DNA from: Methanococcoides burtonii DSM 6242
GTDB lineage: Archaea; Halobacteriota; Methanosarcinia; Methanosarcinales; Methanosarcinaceae
Direction: 5' to 3'
Length of the DNA stretch: 64,000 bases
NCBI RefSeq assembly: GCF_000013725.1
Contig: NC_007955.1
Coordinates: forward strand, 1 to 64,000
The notes below the pieces were generated by a model. It ran no database searches. It was not told the DNA's origin and worked only from the letters and a program-made list of their open reading frames with translations. Within the stretch, counting starts at the first letter, position 1. Every line of letters begins with the position of its first letter. The position numbers and the translations under genes were made by a program. Positions 38,209-46,777 of the stretch are shown in pieces.

Positions 38209-38661
38209 TTGATTAGGAAAGCCACATTAAATGATGTTGATGCGATTAAAAGCATCATTAGTTTCTATGCAAAGCAGGAGCTTATGCTCCATCGTTCTGT
38301 CAGTGAGCTCTATGAGTCCATACGTAACTTCTATGTTTATGAGATCGATGGCGATGTGGTAGGTTGCTGTGGTCTGCAGGTGTTGTGGGCAGATCTTGCA
38401 GAGATCCTGTCCTTTGCTATTCTTCCGGAATATAGGGGGAAATGTATTGGCACTCAATTGTTAAATGCATGCCTTGATGATGCTCGTGAACTCAAGGCTA
38501 CCTCTGTCTTCACATTGACGTATGCACCTGTCTTTTTTGAGAAAAATCATTTCAAACGTGTGGACAAGGCAACTCTCCCGCACAAAATATGGATTGGTTG
38601 CATCAAATGTCATAAGTTCCCTGATTGTGACGAAATAGCTCTTTCATTGGAACTTTCATAA
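38209..38661 (+). CDS. GNAT N-acetyltransferase, ArgA-like
   Basis: A 150-residue acetyltransferase. The acetyl-CoA motif is ILPEYRGKCIGTQLLNACLD; the end LPHKIWIGCIKCHKFPDCDE with its cysteines is typical of short archaeal proteins annotated as N-acetylglutamate synthase-like. If so it would feed the argB product encoded 3 kb downstream; the pathway assignment is inference. The start is TTG 38209 behind aaggag (38195-38200). Confidence 0.82.
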   Translation: MIRKATLNDVDAIKSIISFYAKQELMLHRSVSELYESIRNFYVYEIDGDVVGCCGLQVLWADLAEILSFAILPEYRGKCIGTQLLNACLDDARELKATSVFTLTYAPVFFEKNHFKRVDKATLPHKIWIGCIKCHKFPDCDEIALSLELS

Positions 38662-38735
38662 TTCGATTAATCAATGTAATCATTTATTAATCCCAAGTAC
38701 ATTTGCCTAGCTATAACCAAACCAGGAAGATAATA

Positions 38736-39665
38736 ATGATTAAAGCACGTATCAGAGATTTTATAATTACCAAAGACGACTGGATATTTGCAGTTGCTGA
38801 CTATTTCCATCCCGAAGGTGTCAGGTGTGTGCTACGATATGTACCCGATGAGAATGGGGAACGTCAGCTCAATGGGGTGAATTACCGCAAATATGATTTC
38901 GATGTTGCTTTTGATTTTATGCGTAATAACAGACCTGAGTGGGTTCAGGATGTCCATGTAGTTCCTGAGGATCAGGTAAAGGTCATTCTCCATCCTTCAG
39001 ATCCCATTTCAGAACTCATAAAAAAGGATGAGAGGGTAAAAGCCGTCTATGAAGTATTGCATGCAGCCGGTATCCCAATTGAAAAGATGGGTGTTACCGG
39101 CTCTTTCCTTCCTGGCTTACAAAACGATATGTCCGATGTTGATTTTGTTGTATATGGCAAGGACTGGTTCAATGCAAGGGATGTCATTGCAGTTGCAAAA
39201 GCAAAGGGCGGATTCATTGAGGATATTGATGAGGATATGTGGCGTCGCATTTACAACAAACGTATCCCTGAGATATCTTTTGAAGAATTCGTTCTACACG
39301 AAAAGCGTAAGGGCAACAGGGGAATGGTCGGTGGCACATATTTTGATCTCCTTTTTGTTCGAGACTGGGATCAAATAAGTTTGCCTATCTCCCGCGGTGA
39401 AGACATCGGTACTGCAAAAATCGAGGCAATGGTAACTGATGCAGAACTGGCATTCGATAATCCTTCTATATACAATATCGATCACGATGAGATCGATCAT
39501 GTCCTTTCATACACTCACACCTATGCCGGTCAGGCTCTAAAAGGGGAATTGATCGAAGCACAGGGCGTAGTTGAACAGGTAGGCGATATTAAGAGACTTG
39601 TAGTAGGAACTTCGAGGGAGCCTAAAGGCGAGTGGATAAGATCACTGACACTACTAGATCTGTAA
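38736..39665 (+). CDS. Nucleotidyltransferase-fold protein (COG2413-like)
   Basis: A 309-residue protein, conserved in methanogens, whose middle carries the polymerase-beta-type site GSFLPGLQNDMSDVDFVVYG with the GS and DxD signature (about residues 136-155). The N-terminal 110 residues (AVADYFHPEGVRCVLRY) form a separate domain. Substrate unknown. ATG 38736 is chosen over the upstream TTG 38703, with aggaaga as ribosome binding site. Confidence 0.78.
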   Translation: MIKARIRDFIITKDDWIFAVADYFHPEGVRCVLRYVPDENGERQLNGVNYRKYDFDVAFDFMRNNRPEWVQDVHVVPEDQVKVILHPSDPISELIKKDERVKAVYEVLHAAGIPIEKMGVTGSFLPGLQNDMSDVDFVVYGKDWFNARDVIAVAKAKGGFIEDIDEDMWRRIYNKRIPEISFEEFVLHEKRKGNRGMVGGTYFDLLFVRDWDQISLPISRGEDIGTAKIEAMVTDAELAFDNPSIYNIDHDEIDHVLSYTHTYAGQALKGELIEAQGVVEQVGDIKRLVVGTSREPKGEWIRSLTLLDL

Positions 39666-39783
39666 TATGGTCTTGTATCAAAAAGTGTTAGAATCGATGT
39701 TAATAAAGATGTGAAAATGTATTAAAAATAGTTATGTTAAGTGCAGCGAAATGTATGCGCACTCTATAAGTTGATCGGATGAA

Positions 39784-40095
39784 TCAACCGCCACCAGTTG
39801 CCTGAAAAACGTCTTCTACTTTTTCCTGACCGGTTTCGGAATGCGCTTTTATAAGCTCCTTTGCTTCCTCCTTTGTAAGGACGTGTTCCTTTCCTTTGGT
39901 CGATACCTTTTCAGTGATTTGCAATGTATCGATCCTGTAGTATAATTGTGTTGTGTCAAGAAGTGCCCAGGTGCCTTCGTCATCGGTGGTGATATCCTCT
40001 ATCACTCCTATGGTGTCGGTGTTAATATAGCGTACATTGCTGCCAACATTAATTGGTTTGCCATCGATATCAACGGGTTTGGGCACTTCGTTCAT
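39784..40095 (-). CDS. DUF2098 family protein
   Basis: A 103-residue protein of a family nearly confined to methanogens. The core INVGSNVRYINTDTIGVIED and GTWALLDTTQLYYRIDTL suggests a small beta barrel. It starts 12 bases after mptA behind gagg, so it is co-transcribed with the first enzyme of methanopterin synthesis, which hints at a link to that pathway. Confidence 0.8.
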   Translation of the reverse strand: MNEVPKPVDIDGKPINVGSNVRYINTDTIGVIEDITTDDEGTWALLDTTQLYYRIDTLQITEKVSTKGKEHVLTKEEAKELIKAHSETGQEKVEDVFQATGGG

Positions 40096-40107
40096 TTGTT
40101 CCTCGCA

Positions 40108-41061
40108 TCAATTATTTTTTATCTCGTCTCTGAGATCACCGAGAAGAGCAACTCTTTCTGCAAATGCATTATGTCTGTGTATGCTCTCTTCATTAATCTG
40201 CTTAATGGTAACGAGTGCACTGTCAGGCACATGAGCAAATTCACTGACTATATTTTGTGCCATTGTTCTGACACAATCTTCCACGAACTTAGGGTTCTGG
40301 TGTGCTCTTTCAACTACAAGTGCTTCATCTGCGCGCTTCAGGAGCTCTACTATGCTTGAACTCATGGAACTCTCGATGATACGGATGATGGTCTCAAGGG
40401 AGACATCAACGTCACCGCTGACCTCGAGGGATATAATTCCACGTCCTCTCTGGTTGTGGGTAGCCATTGGTACTTTGTTCAGGAAGTTCATGACGGTCTC
40501 AAGACCGACTCCAAGTTCCCTTAGTGCAGTTTTTGCGTTGTCTCTCATTATTTCCTGTGCGCATGGGCATGCTGTCATGCCAACGACCTCGGCTCCAATG
40601 AGTTTCTTGACATCGATGTCCCCATCTTCAAGTCTTGTTGCGGTCGCTTCTGCAAATATATCCACTACTTCTTGACATTTCATTTTTGTAGATGGTGCTT
40701 CTCTTTTGACAACATATTCACTCTTCATACGTACTTCTGAACGAGTGGCGTATTCATGACGTCTTAGAAGGCTTTTAGCAACATCATTACAGAGTTTCTC
40801 TATCTCATAGACTGGCAGGTTGATGGCTTTTTCAAGGACTTCATCCATAGCTTCAAAGTTACGTGACAGGTTTGCACCTTTACGGTCTGAAGGTAGGTCT
40901 ACAAAGATCTCAAAAGTTGAGATAAGTACAATTGGACGTTTGTCCTTTCTCTTTATCTCAACAAGCTTTTTAACTCCGGTAACACCCACGCGTGTAAGGT
41001 TTATGGGTATTTTCGGTCTGTTTGCCTGTACATCAGGAAATTGCGCAATTGGAAGTTCCAT
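40108..41061 (-). CDS. mptA: GTP cyclohydrolase MptA (type IV)
   Basis: Iron-dependent enzyme converting GTP to 7,8-dihydroneopterin 2',3'-cyclic phosphate, the first step to methanopterin. 317 residues from ATG 41061, chosen because gaggc precedes it. The family pattern [19 protein letters not shown], the [19 protein letters not shown] block, and the metal-site cysteine in [12 protein letters not shown] are present. It marks the organism as a tetrahydromethanopterin or sarcinapterin user. Confidence 0.94.
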   Translation of the reverse strand: MELPIAQFPDVQANRPKIPINLTRVGVTGVKKLVEIKRKDKRPIVLISTFEIFVDLPSDRKGANLSRNFEAMDEVLEKAINLPVYEIEKLCNDVAKSLLRRHEYATRSEVRMKSEYVVKREAPSTKMKCQEVVDIFAEATATRLEDGDIDVKKLIGAEVVGMTACPCAQEIMRDNAKTALRELGVGLETVMNFLNKVPMATHNQRGRGIISLEVSGDVDVSLETIIRIIESSMSSSIVELLKRADEALVVERAHQNPKFVEDCVRTMAQNIVSEFAHVPDSALVTIKQINEESIHRHNAFAERVALLGDLRDEIKNN

Positions 41062-41307
41062 ATTTATAGCCTCTAACAAGGATTAAGTAAATAATTGTAT
41101 ATTTAATTAAATAGTAACCAACACAAACAAATTCATTGCATGTAAATGTTTTGTTATGTTGCCATAATATATCAGGCGCGACCTCTGTAATTATTTCATA
41201 TTTTGTTGTATTTAAGCCGAAGGGATAGCATATTTATGCCAAATTATTCCTCTTTATCTATAATGTCTCCAAAATCATAATCTAAAGGCAACATTAAAAG
41301 AAAACTA

Positions 41308-41347
41308 TTTATATTTCATAAGTACAACTACCTATAACCGATATCGG
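41308..41347 (+). promoter_or_regulatory. Promoter of the MC1 gene with a palindrome at the predicted start
   Basis: The TATA box tttatattt (41308-41316) predicts transcription from about 41340. There the 10-base palindrome CCGATATCGG (41338-41347) overlaps the start, an apt position for an operator or a short leader hairpin, and aaggtga (41355-41361) is the ribosome binding site. Confidence 0.55.
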
Positions 41348-41364
41348 GTTAGTAAGGTGATAAA

Positions 41365-41661
41365 ATGTCTGAAACAAGAAACTTTGTGTTACGAGACGAA
41401 AAAGGCAACGAAAGCGGCGTATTCACGGGTAAACAGCCACGTCAGGCAGCTCTTAAGGTTGCTAACAGGGGCAAGGGTACCAAAAAGAAGCCAGATAATA
41501 TCATGCTTCGTGAGCGCGGCACCAAAAAGATCCATGTTTTCGTGGGTTGGAAAGAAATGGTCGATGCACCAAAGAACAAACCTGACTGGATGCCTGACAA
41601 GATCAACAAGCCATTCGTCAAGAAACAGAAACCAGGCATAATCAAACTGGAAACTATCTAA
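41365..41661 (+). CDS. Non-histone chromosomal protein MC1
   Basis: Architectural DNA-binding protein that bends and wraps DNA in Methanosarcinaceae and haloarchaea. 98 residues, with the family sequence TRNFVLRDEKGNESGVFTGK, RQAALKVANRGKGTKKKPD, RERGTKKIHVFVGWKEMV and PDWMPDKINKPFVKK. The presence of MC1 supports the Methanosarcinales assignment. The start is ATG 41365 behind aaggtga. Confidence 0.95.
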   Translation: MSETRNFVLRDEKGNESGVFTGKQPRQAALKVANRGKGTKKKPDNIMLRERGTKKIHVFVGWKEMVDAPKNKPDWMPDKINKPFVKKQKPGIIKLETI

Positions 41662-41819
41662 TATTTTCAATTATTGTAGGTTCTGATCTGAGCCTGCAAG
41701 TTCTTCTTTTTGAATTTTATTAACAATTTCTGTTGATATCTCTTTCAAGCTTTATACTGTTAACTTTTGTTCTCTAAATCAAAAAGCTTTATACGATGTA
41801 TAATCTTTATTGTACCTAT

Positions 41820-42710
41820 ATGACAGGAAAAAGAGAGAATGTGTTGATCGAGGCACTTCCTTACATAAGGGAATTCCACGATTCTGTTATGGTGATCAAA
41901 GTAGGTGGACATGCAATGGTGGATCCTCAGGTAATGAGTGATATCGTCCAGGACATTGTTCTTCTGCGCTTTGTCGGTATTCATCCTGTGATCGTTCATG
42001 GTGGCGGACCGGAAATAACTGAAAAGATGGACCGAATGGGCAAAAAATCGGAATTTATAGGCGGTTTGAGGATAACTGACGATGAGACCATGGAAATTGC
42101 CAGGATGGTGCTTGTCGGAAATATCAATACCCGTATAGTTTCTCTTATAAGCAAACATGGTGGGAAAGGTGTCGGTCTTTCCGGAAAAGATGGGAATATG
42201 ATATTGGCAAAGAAAAAGCCCACTCAGAAAATTCTAATCGAAGATATTGAACACGATGTTGATCTTGGTTGGGTAGGGGATACTGAGATCATCAATCCTG
42301 AGATCATCAATATTGTGACTGCAAATGGGTATATTCCAGTCATATCTCCAATTGCAATGGATTCTGAGGGGAATGCCCTGAACATCAACGCTGATACGGT
42401 TGCAGGTGATCTTGCAGATGCTCTGAATGCAAAGAAATTAATACTTATGACCGATGTGCCTGGTGTTCTCAGAGATCAGACCGATATATCAACACGCATA
42501 TCACGTATAGGTGTGGACGAAGTTGAACAACTGATAGAAGATGGAGTTCTCAGTGGCGGTATGATCCCGAAGATGAGAAGTGCAAAAGCAAGTGTTGAGG
42601 GCGGTGTGGACCGTGTTCATGTTATCGATGGCAGCATATCCCATTCAGTATTGCTGGAGCTTTTCACCGATCAGGGTATTGGTACGATGGTTTATAAGGA
42701 CACCAAATAA
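41820..42710 (+). CDS. argB: Acetylglutamate kinase
   Basis: Phosphorylates N-acetylglutamate in arginine synthesis. About 296 residues from ATG 41820; the frame opens at ATG 41796, but a TATA box at 41779-41786 would put transcription near 41806, so the later start is likely. VMVIKVGGHAM, the VHGGGPEITEKM loop, NINADTVAGDLADALNAKKL and the C-terminal LSGGMIPKMRSAKASVEGG are diagnostic. Confidence 0.93.
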   Translation: MTGKRENVLIEALPYIREFHDSVMVIKVGGHAMVDPQVMSDIVQDIVLLRFVGIHPVIVHGGGPEITEKMDRMGKKSEFIGGLRITDDETMEIARMVLVGNINTRIVSLISKHGGKGVGLSGKDGNMILAKKKPTQKILIEDIEHDVDLGWVGDTEIINPEIINIVTANGYIPVISPIAMDSEGNALNINADTVAGDLADALNAKKLILMTDVPGVLRDQTDISTRISRIGVDEVEQLIEDGVLSGGMIPKMRSAKASVEGGVDRVHVIDGSISHSVLLELFTDQGIGTMVYKDTK

Positions 42711-42735
42711 GGTGTCCCCTCATCTTTTTTTGGCT

Positions 42736-43779
42736 TTATCTGTCAAGTATCGGACTGCCATAGGTAAAATCATCAAGTTCGAGCACTTTTGTCCACGTCT
42801 GTTTGCAATCACATGTCAGCCCTTCAAGCACCTTTAGGTCCTGGGTACGTGAAAAAAGATGTACTGCATCTGAAACATCCCTGCTGCATATCTTGCAATT
42901 GTGAGGGCCACGTTTTGAACCTGCACCCACGGGGTCGGAAGTTATTGCCAGATTAGGATGGCGTTGTTTTGTTCGTTTAAGGATCTCAACGATACTCCAA
43001 AGCCATGGTGTTCTGTATTGGCTCCTCTGCCAGAGCTGTTCCACATACGTACCATTCTGGACATTGCATAGGTTTATCGAGATGGTCTGTGCATGAGCTG
43101 CAACATCATCGACAGTTTTGACAATGTCTTCCAATGCTTCCTTTTCGGACAGGAATGGAGGTTTTAGCAACAGATATGCTTTCATGCTCGCATCATTGTT
43201 CTTTGCCACGTTTGAGGCTGTAATATAATCCTCGAACGTGAATCCCTTATTTATGGAATTCTTCCTTATATTGTCAGAACTTGTCTCCAGCCCGATAGCA
43301 ACTTCAAAAGCTGTCTTTCCAAGTGCTTCTTTACAGGCTTTCAGGGTCTCCTCTGTCACGAATTCAGGCCTGCTCTCTACAAGTACCTTAAAGATACGTT
43401 CATCGGCTGCCAGTTTGTTCAGGATGTTAGCTCTTGTTTCGGCTGTCACTTCATTTTCATCAAGGAAACTTCCTGAAGTGAATATCTTTACCATAAAACG
43501 TTCAAACTTCTCTCCCTTCCGCATGGCGTTATCGAACTGTCTTTCAAGTTCTTCTGGTTGTGGGGGTATCTTTGCACTATCATAAACAAAGCCGCACATT
43601 GTACAGCCTCCAGCCTTTCCCCACCAGCAGCCTGATGTTTTGAAGATGATGGTCAGTGTATCAACTGTCTTCCCGTCACAGTGGTCTGTGCTTCTCCATA
43701 CGGCAGCAGGATAATCGTTAGATGATGGTTTTATACGCTGACGTTCGCGTATATCTAATACGGCTTTATTAAGTGACAT
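42736..43779 (-). CDS. Archaeosine synthesis radical SAM protein RaSEA
   Basis: Works with ArcS to convert the lysine adduct of preQ0-modified G15 in archaeal tRNA to archaeosine. 347 residues; the radical SAM cysteines appear as GCWWGKAGGCTMCGF (about 50-64), an unusual long spacing typical of this COG1244 family. The later IGLETSSDNIRKNSINKGF and the C-terminal CKICSRDVSDA and CDCKQTW cysteines also match. Its ATG abuts the GMP synthetase stop, one base away. Confidence 0.87.
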   Translation of the reverse strand: MSLNKAVLDIRERQRIKPSSNDYPAAVWRSTDHCDGKTVDTLTIIFKTSGCWWGKAGGCTMCGFVYDSAKIPPQPEELERQFDNAMRKGEKFERFMVKIFTSGSFLDENEVTAETRANILNKLAADERIFKVLVESRPEFVTEETLKACKEALGKTAFEVAIGLETSSDNIRKNSINKGFTFEDYITASNVAKNNDASMKAYLLLKPPFLSEKEALEDIVKTVDDVAAHAQTISINLCNVQNGTYVEQLWQRSQYRTPWLWSIVEILKRTKQRHPNLAITSDPVGAGSKRGPHNCKICSRDVSDAVHLFSRTQDLKVLEGLTCDCKQTWTKVLELDDFTYGSPILDR

Positions 43780-44694
43780 TTACTCGAACTCGATAGTTGC
43801 AGGTGGTTTTGGTGACAGGTCGTAAAGTACTCTTGCGACTGATGCTATCTCGCCGGAGATCCTGGATTCGATCTTCATGAGGGTCTCCCAGGGCAGTTCA
43901 AGTGCTTCTGCGGTCATACCGTCCCTTGAACCGACAGCACGTACAGCAATTATCCATCCATGTACGCGTACATCTCCTTTGACGCCGGTTCCTTTTCCTA
44001 TGACGGCTGCAAATGTCTGCCATGGTTTGAACTGCTCAAGAAGTTCTTCCTCTACAATTGCGTTCGCTTCACGCACGACATCTACCTTTTCCTCAGTGAC
44101 CTCTCCGATTATTCTCACGGAAAGCCCAGGTCCTGGGAATGGCATTCTCTCGCATATCTCTTCAGGAAGGTCAAGTGCCCAGGCTACCTCTCGCACTTCA
44201 TCTTTGTAAAGGTCATCTATAGGCTCGATTATTCCCTTGAAATCGATGTGTTCTGGTAATCCGCCTACGTTGTGGTGAGATTTGATACCGCCGTCAGACT
44301 CGATCCTGTCAGGATAGATAGTTCCCTGGATGAGATATTGTGCATTTATTTCGCGTGCTTCTTCTTCAAAGACACGAATGAATGTCTCTCCGACAACCTT
44401 TCTCTTCTCTTCAGGGTCTTTGATGCCTACAAGTGCGTCAAGGAAGCGATCCTTTGCATCTATGGTCTGCAGGTTCATGTCCGCAAAGATCTCTTTGATC
44501 CTTTCGGTCTCACCTTTTCTCATAAGACCGGTATCGATGTATATAGGAATCAGGTCATCTTTAATAGCCTGGTATGCAAGTACTGCACAGACTGAACTGT
44601 CAACACCGCCGGAAAGTGCAATTATCGTCTTTCCTTTTGCTTGTTCCTTGATTCTGTCTATAGCATTTGGTATGAATTTCTCGACTTTTACCAT
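43780..44694 (-). CDS. guaAB: GMP synthetase subunit B (ATP pyrophosphatase)
   Basis: Adenylates XMP and aminates it to GMP with ammonia from the separate glutaminase subunit used in Archaea. 304 residues: the P-loop SGGVDSS is at 28-34, the C-terminal dimerisation domain includes [20 protein letters not shown] and the final PPATIEFE. The glutaminase subunit is not adjacent. It is directly upstream of and coupled to RaSEA. Confidence 0.93.
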   Translation of the reverse strand: MVKVEKFIPNAIDRIKEQAKGKTIIALSGGVDSSVCAVLAYQAIKDDLIPIYIDTGLMRKGETERIKEIFADMNLQTIDAKDRFLDALVGIKDPEEKRKVVGETFIRVFEEEAREINAQYLIQGTIYPDRIESDGGIKSHHNVGGLPEHIDFKGIIEPIDDLYKDEVREVAWALDLPEEICERMPFPGPGLSVRIIGEVTEEKVDVVREANAIVEEELLEQFKPWQTFAAVIGKGTGVKGDVRVHGWIIAVRAVGSRDGMTAEALELPWETLMKIESRISGEIASVARVLYDLSPKPPATIEFE

Positions 44695-44849
44695 GAATGT
44701 GAACTCCAGTTATGATGTGATAATGATTATATTCAGTGAATTTCTTAGATATACTGTGCTTTAATATGTTTGTTGGTTTTAATAGTATCGATGGAATTTT
44801 CAATCATTTCTTTGTATAAATTAATATATTTATGTCATCATTTTAATTT

Positions 44850-45034
44850 TATTCATAATGTATATATATAATCAAATACCATTATTTATTAGTGGTTCAT
44901 ATCCGTCTGTGGGGGACGAAAAGGCAGATATGCCTGTTTTGTTTTTATTTTGTAGTGGTATATTTTGCCTTAGTGATGCTGTTCTCCGGAGATGCAGGTG
45001 AATCCGGATACTTGATCAAATGAGGTGGTACAAT
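44850..45034 (+). promoter_or_regulatory. Promoter and long leader of the first PEF-CTERM gene
   Basis: A tatatatataa run (about 44860-44870) is the probable TATA box, giving a leader of roughly 135 bases, long for an archaeon. The leader contains cgtctgtgggggacg (CGTC/GACG arms) in both duplicated copies. The ribosome binding site is gaggtgg at 45022-45028. The same arrangement recurs at 46610-46777. Confidence 0.5.
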
Positions 45035-46369
45035 ATGAAATTAAAATATATGGCATTATTAGTTGCCTTAATAGTAGTTATGGGAGCAGGTGCTGCATCT
45101 GCAAAATCACTGTACGTACTTTCGAACACGAACTCCGCATCAAGTCCAATACAGGCGTATGATGTCAATGTTGCAGGCATATCCTATCAGGCAACACATA
45201 ATACTGGCTCTGGATGGGGTGAAGTGGGTGTTGCGATTGACAGCAATTCGGGGTATTTGTTCATTACGCATGAATCTTCAGGTCAGCTCTATCTGGTCAA
45301 TGGGACTACCATGACGGCTGCCGGCACTGTTACCGCTCCTGGTGCTAGTAACTTGGCAGGTATTGTAGTCGATGAGGAAAAGCAGAGGGTCTATGCTGTG
45401 AACAGAGGTACTTCCAACCTCTATGTCTATGATTGGGATTCAAGTGCAAAAACTTTGATTGCAGTTACAGGTTCTCCTTTTACTCTGACTGGGGCAAATG
45501 CTTATGGTATTGCCCTTGATGAGGCAAACGACCTGCTCTATGTAGCTTCATATAATAACATTGTAAGATACTACGACACTGCTACATGGACTCAACAGGG
45601 AACTATTACGCTTGGGCAGAAAGCAATAGGAATTGCAGTCGAAGATGGTAAATATCTTTACACAGGATCAGGTTTTGCAGGTAGCAATGTGTTGAGTCAA
45701 TACGATCTTGTTGCTAAGACAGAGAGCAATATCACTAATACATATGGCATAATGGGACTTGCTGTAGACCAAGAAACCGGACGTGTTTACGCTACCACTG
45801 GTTACACTGGTGATATGGTACAGGTATTTGATTCTAGTTTGACCTTGATAGACAGTACTGGTGATATTGGCGATCCCACTGGACTTTGTGTACCTCGTAC
45901 GGGCGTATCCTATAACCCACTCGGTTTTGACAAGGATGATGGATCAACATCAGTAGTTGCTGGTAGTCAAATAACCTACAACTTGAGCTACATTAATACG
46001 AATCCAACGGGTGTTACCAATGTTGAGATCACTGACACAATTCCTGTAGGTACAACCTTTGTAAGTGCTACTGGTTCCTATGTTGAAAGTGCAGGAGTTG
46101 TTACCTGGACAATTGGAGATCTTGTGTCAGGCGAATCCGGTTCTGTCACAATGACCGTGCAGGAATCTTCTGGGGTATTGAGAACAATTACCAACGATGC
46201 TACGATCGACAGCGATCAGACACCTCAGACAACCCAGTCTGATATGACTGAAGTGGTCGGTAATGGTAATGGCAATGGTAATGAGATCCCTGAATTCCCT
46301 ACAGTGGCTCTCCCAATTGCGGCAATAATTGGACTGGCATTCTTCTTCCAGCGCAGAAAGAATGAGTAA
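45035..46369 (+). CDS. PEF-CTERM surface protein with beta-propeller and DUF11-like domain, copy 1
   Basis: A 444-residue exported protein. ATG 45035 follows gaggtgg and starts a signal peptide (MALLVALIVVMGAGAASA). Then come YVTN/NHL-type propeller blades, seen as repeated LAGIVVDEEKQRVYAV, AYGIALDEANDLLYVA and LAVDQETGRVYATT, then a DUF11-like beta domain (SYINTNPTGVTNVEITDTIP, about 325-400), a Gly-Asn linker, and the PEF-CTERM tail IPEFPTVALPIAAIIGLAF with a basic end, the signal for an archaeosortase. It is probably lipid-anchored on the cell surface; binding partner unknown. Confidence 0.9.
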   Translation: MKLKYMALLVALIVVMGAGAASAKSLYVLSNTNSASSPIQAYDVNVAGISYQATHNTGSGWGEVGVAIDSNSGYLFITHESSGQLYLVNGTTMTAAGTVTAPGASNLAGIVVDEEKQRVYAVNRGTSNLYVYDWDSSAKTLIAVTGSPFTLTGANAYGIALDEANDLLYVASYNNIVRYYDTATWTQQGTITLGQKAIGIAVEDGKYLYTGSGFAGSNVLSQYDLVAKTESNITNTYGIMGLAVDQETGRVYATTGYTGDMVQVFDSSLTLIDSTGDIGDPTGLCVPRTGVSYNPLGFDKDDGSTSVVAGSQITYNLSYINTNPTGVTNVEITDTIPVGTTFVSATGSYVESAGVVTWTIGDLVSGESGSVTMTVQESSGVLRTITNDATIDSDQTPQTTQSDMTEVVGNGNGNGNEIPEFPTVALPIAAIIGLAFFFQRRKNE

Positions 46370-46777
46370 GGATTTTCTTACTTATTTCACTTTTTTACTT
46401 TTTTGGAGTATTTCAATTACTTTCACTCTGCATGGTTGCATATTAAATATGTTGAAAGACATTTTTAGGATCGTATCATTAGCTTAATCTCGGTATCAAT
46501 ATGCACAGAACAAATATGTTTGTTGGTTTTAATAGTATCGATGGAATTTTCAATCTTTTCTTAGTATAAATTAATATATTTATGCCATCATTTTAATTTT
46601 ATTCATAATGTATATATATAATCAAATACCATTATTTATTAGTGGTTCATATCCGTCTGTGGGGGACGAGAATGCAGAAATGCCTGTTTTCTTAGTTTTT
46701 TTGGCATTTTCTGCTTTAGTGATAATGTTCTCCGGAGATTATGAATCTGGATATTTGATTAAATGGGGTGGTACAAT
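46370..46777 (+). other. Spacer between the two PEF-CTERM genes, with orphan recQ promoter copy
   Basis: Bases 46430-46512 duplicate the sequence that lies directly before recQ (48240-48333), including its first 11 coding bases, so an orphan recQ promoter remains. From 46513 the unit 2 promoter and leader begin; the ribosome binding site ggggtgg is at 46765-46771. No other gene is seen. Confidence 0.8.

Larger units (their letters stand above)
44763..46512 (+). repeat. Tandem duplication, unit 1
   Basis: Starts aatatgtttgttgg and ends atgcacagaac. It carries promoter, long leader, one PEF-CTERM gene and 3' flank. Its first about 165 bases match unit 2 with only a few differences, and its last about 100 bases match the 3' flank of unit 2 up to and including the first 11 bases of recQ. 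The junction with unit 2 is at 46512/46513. Confidence 0.9.
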
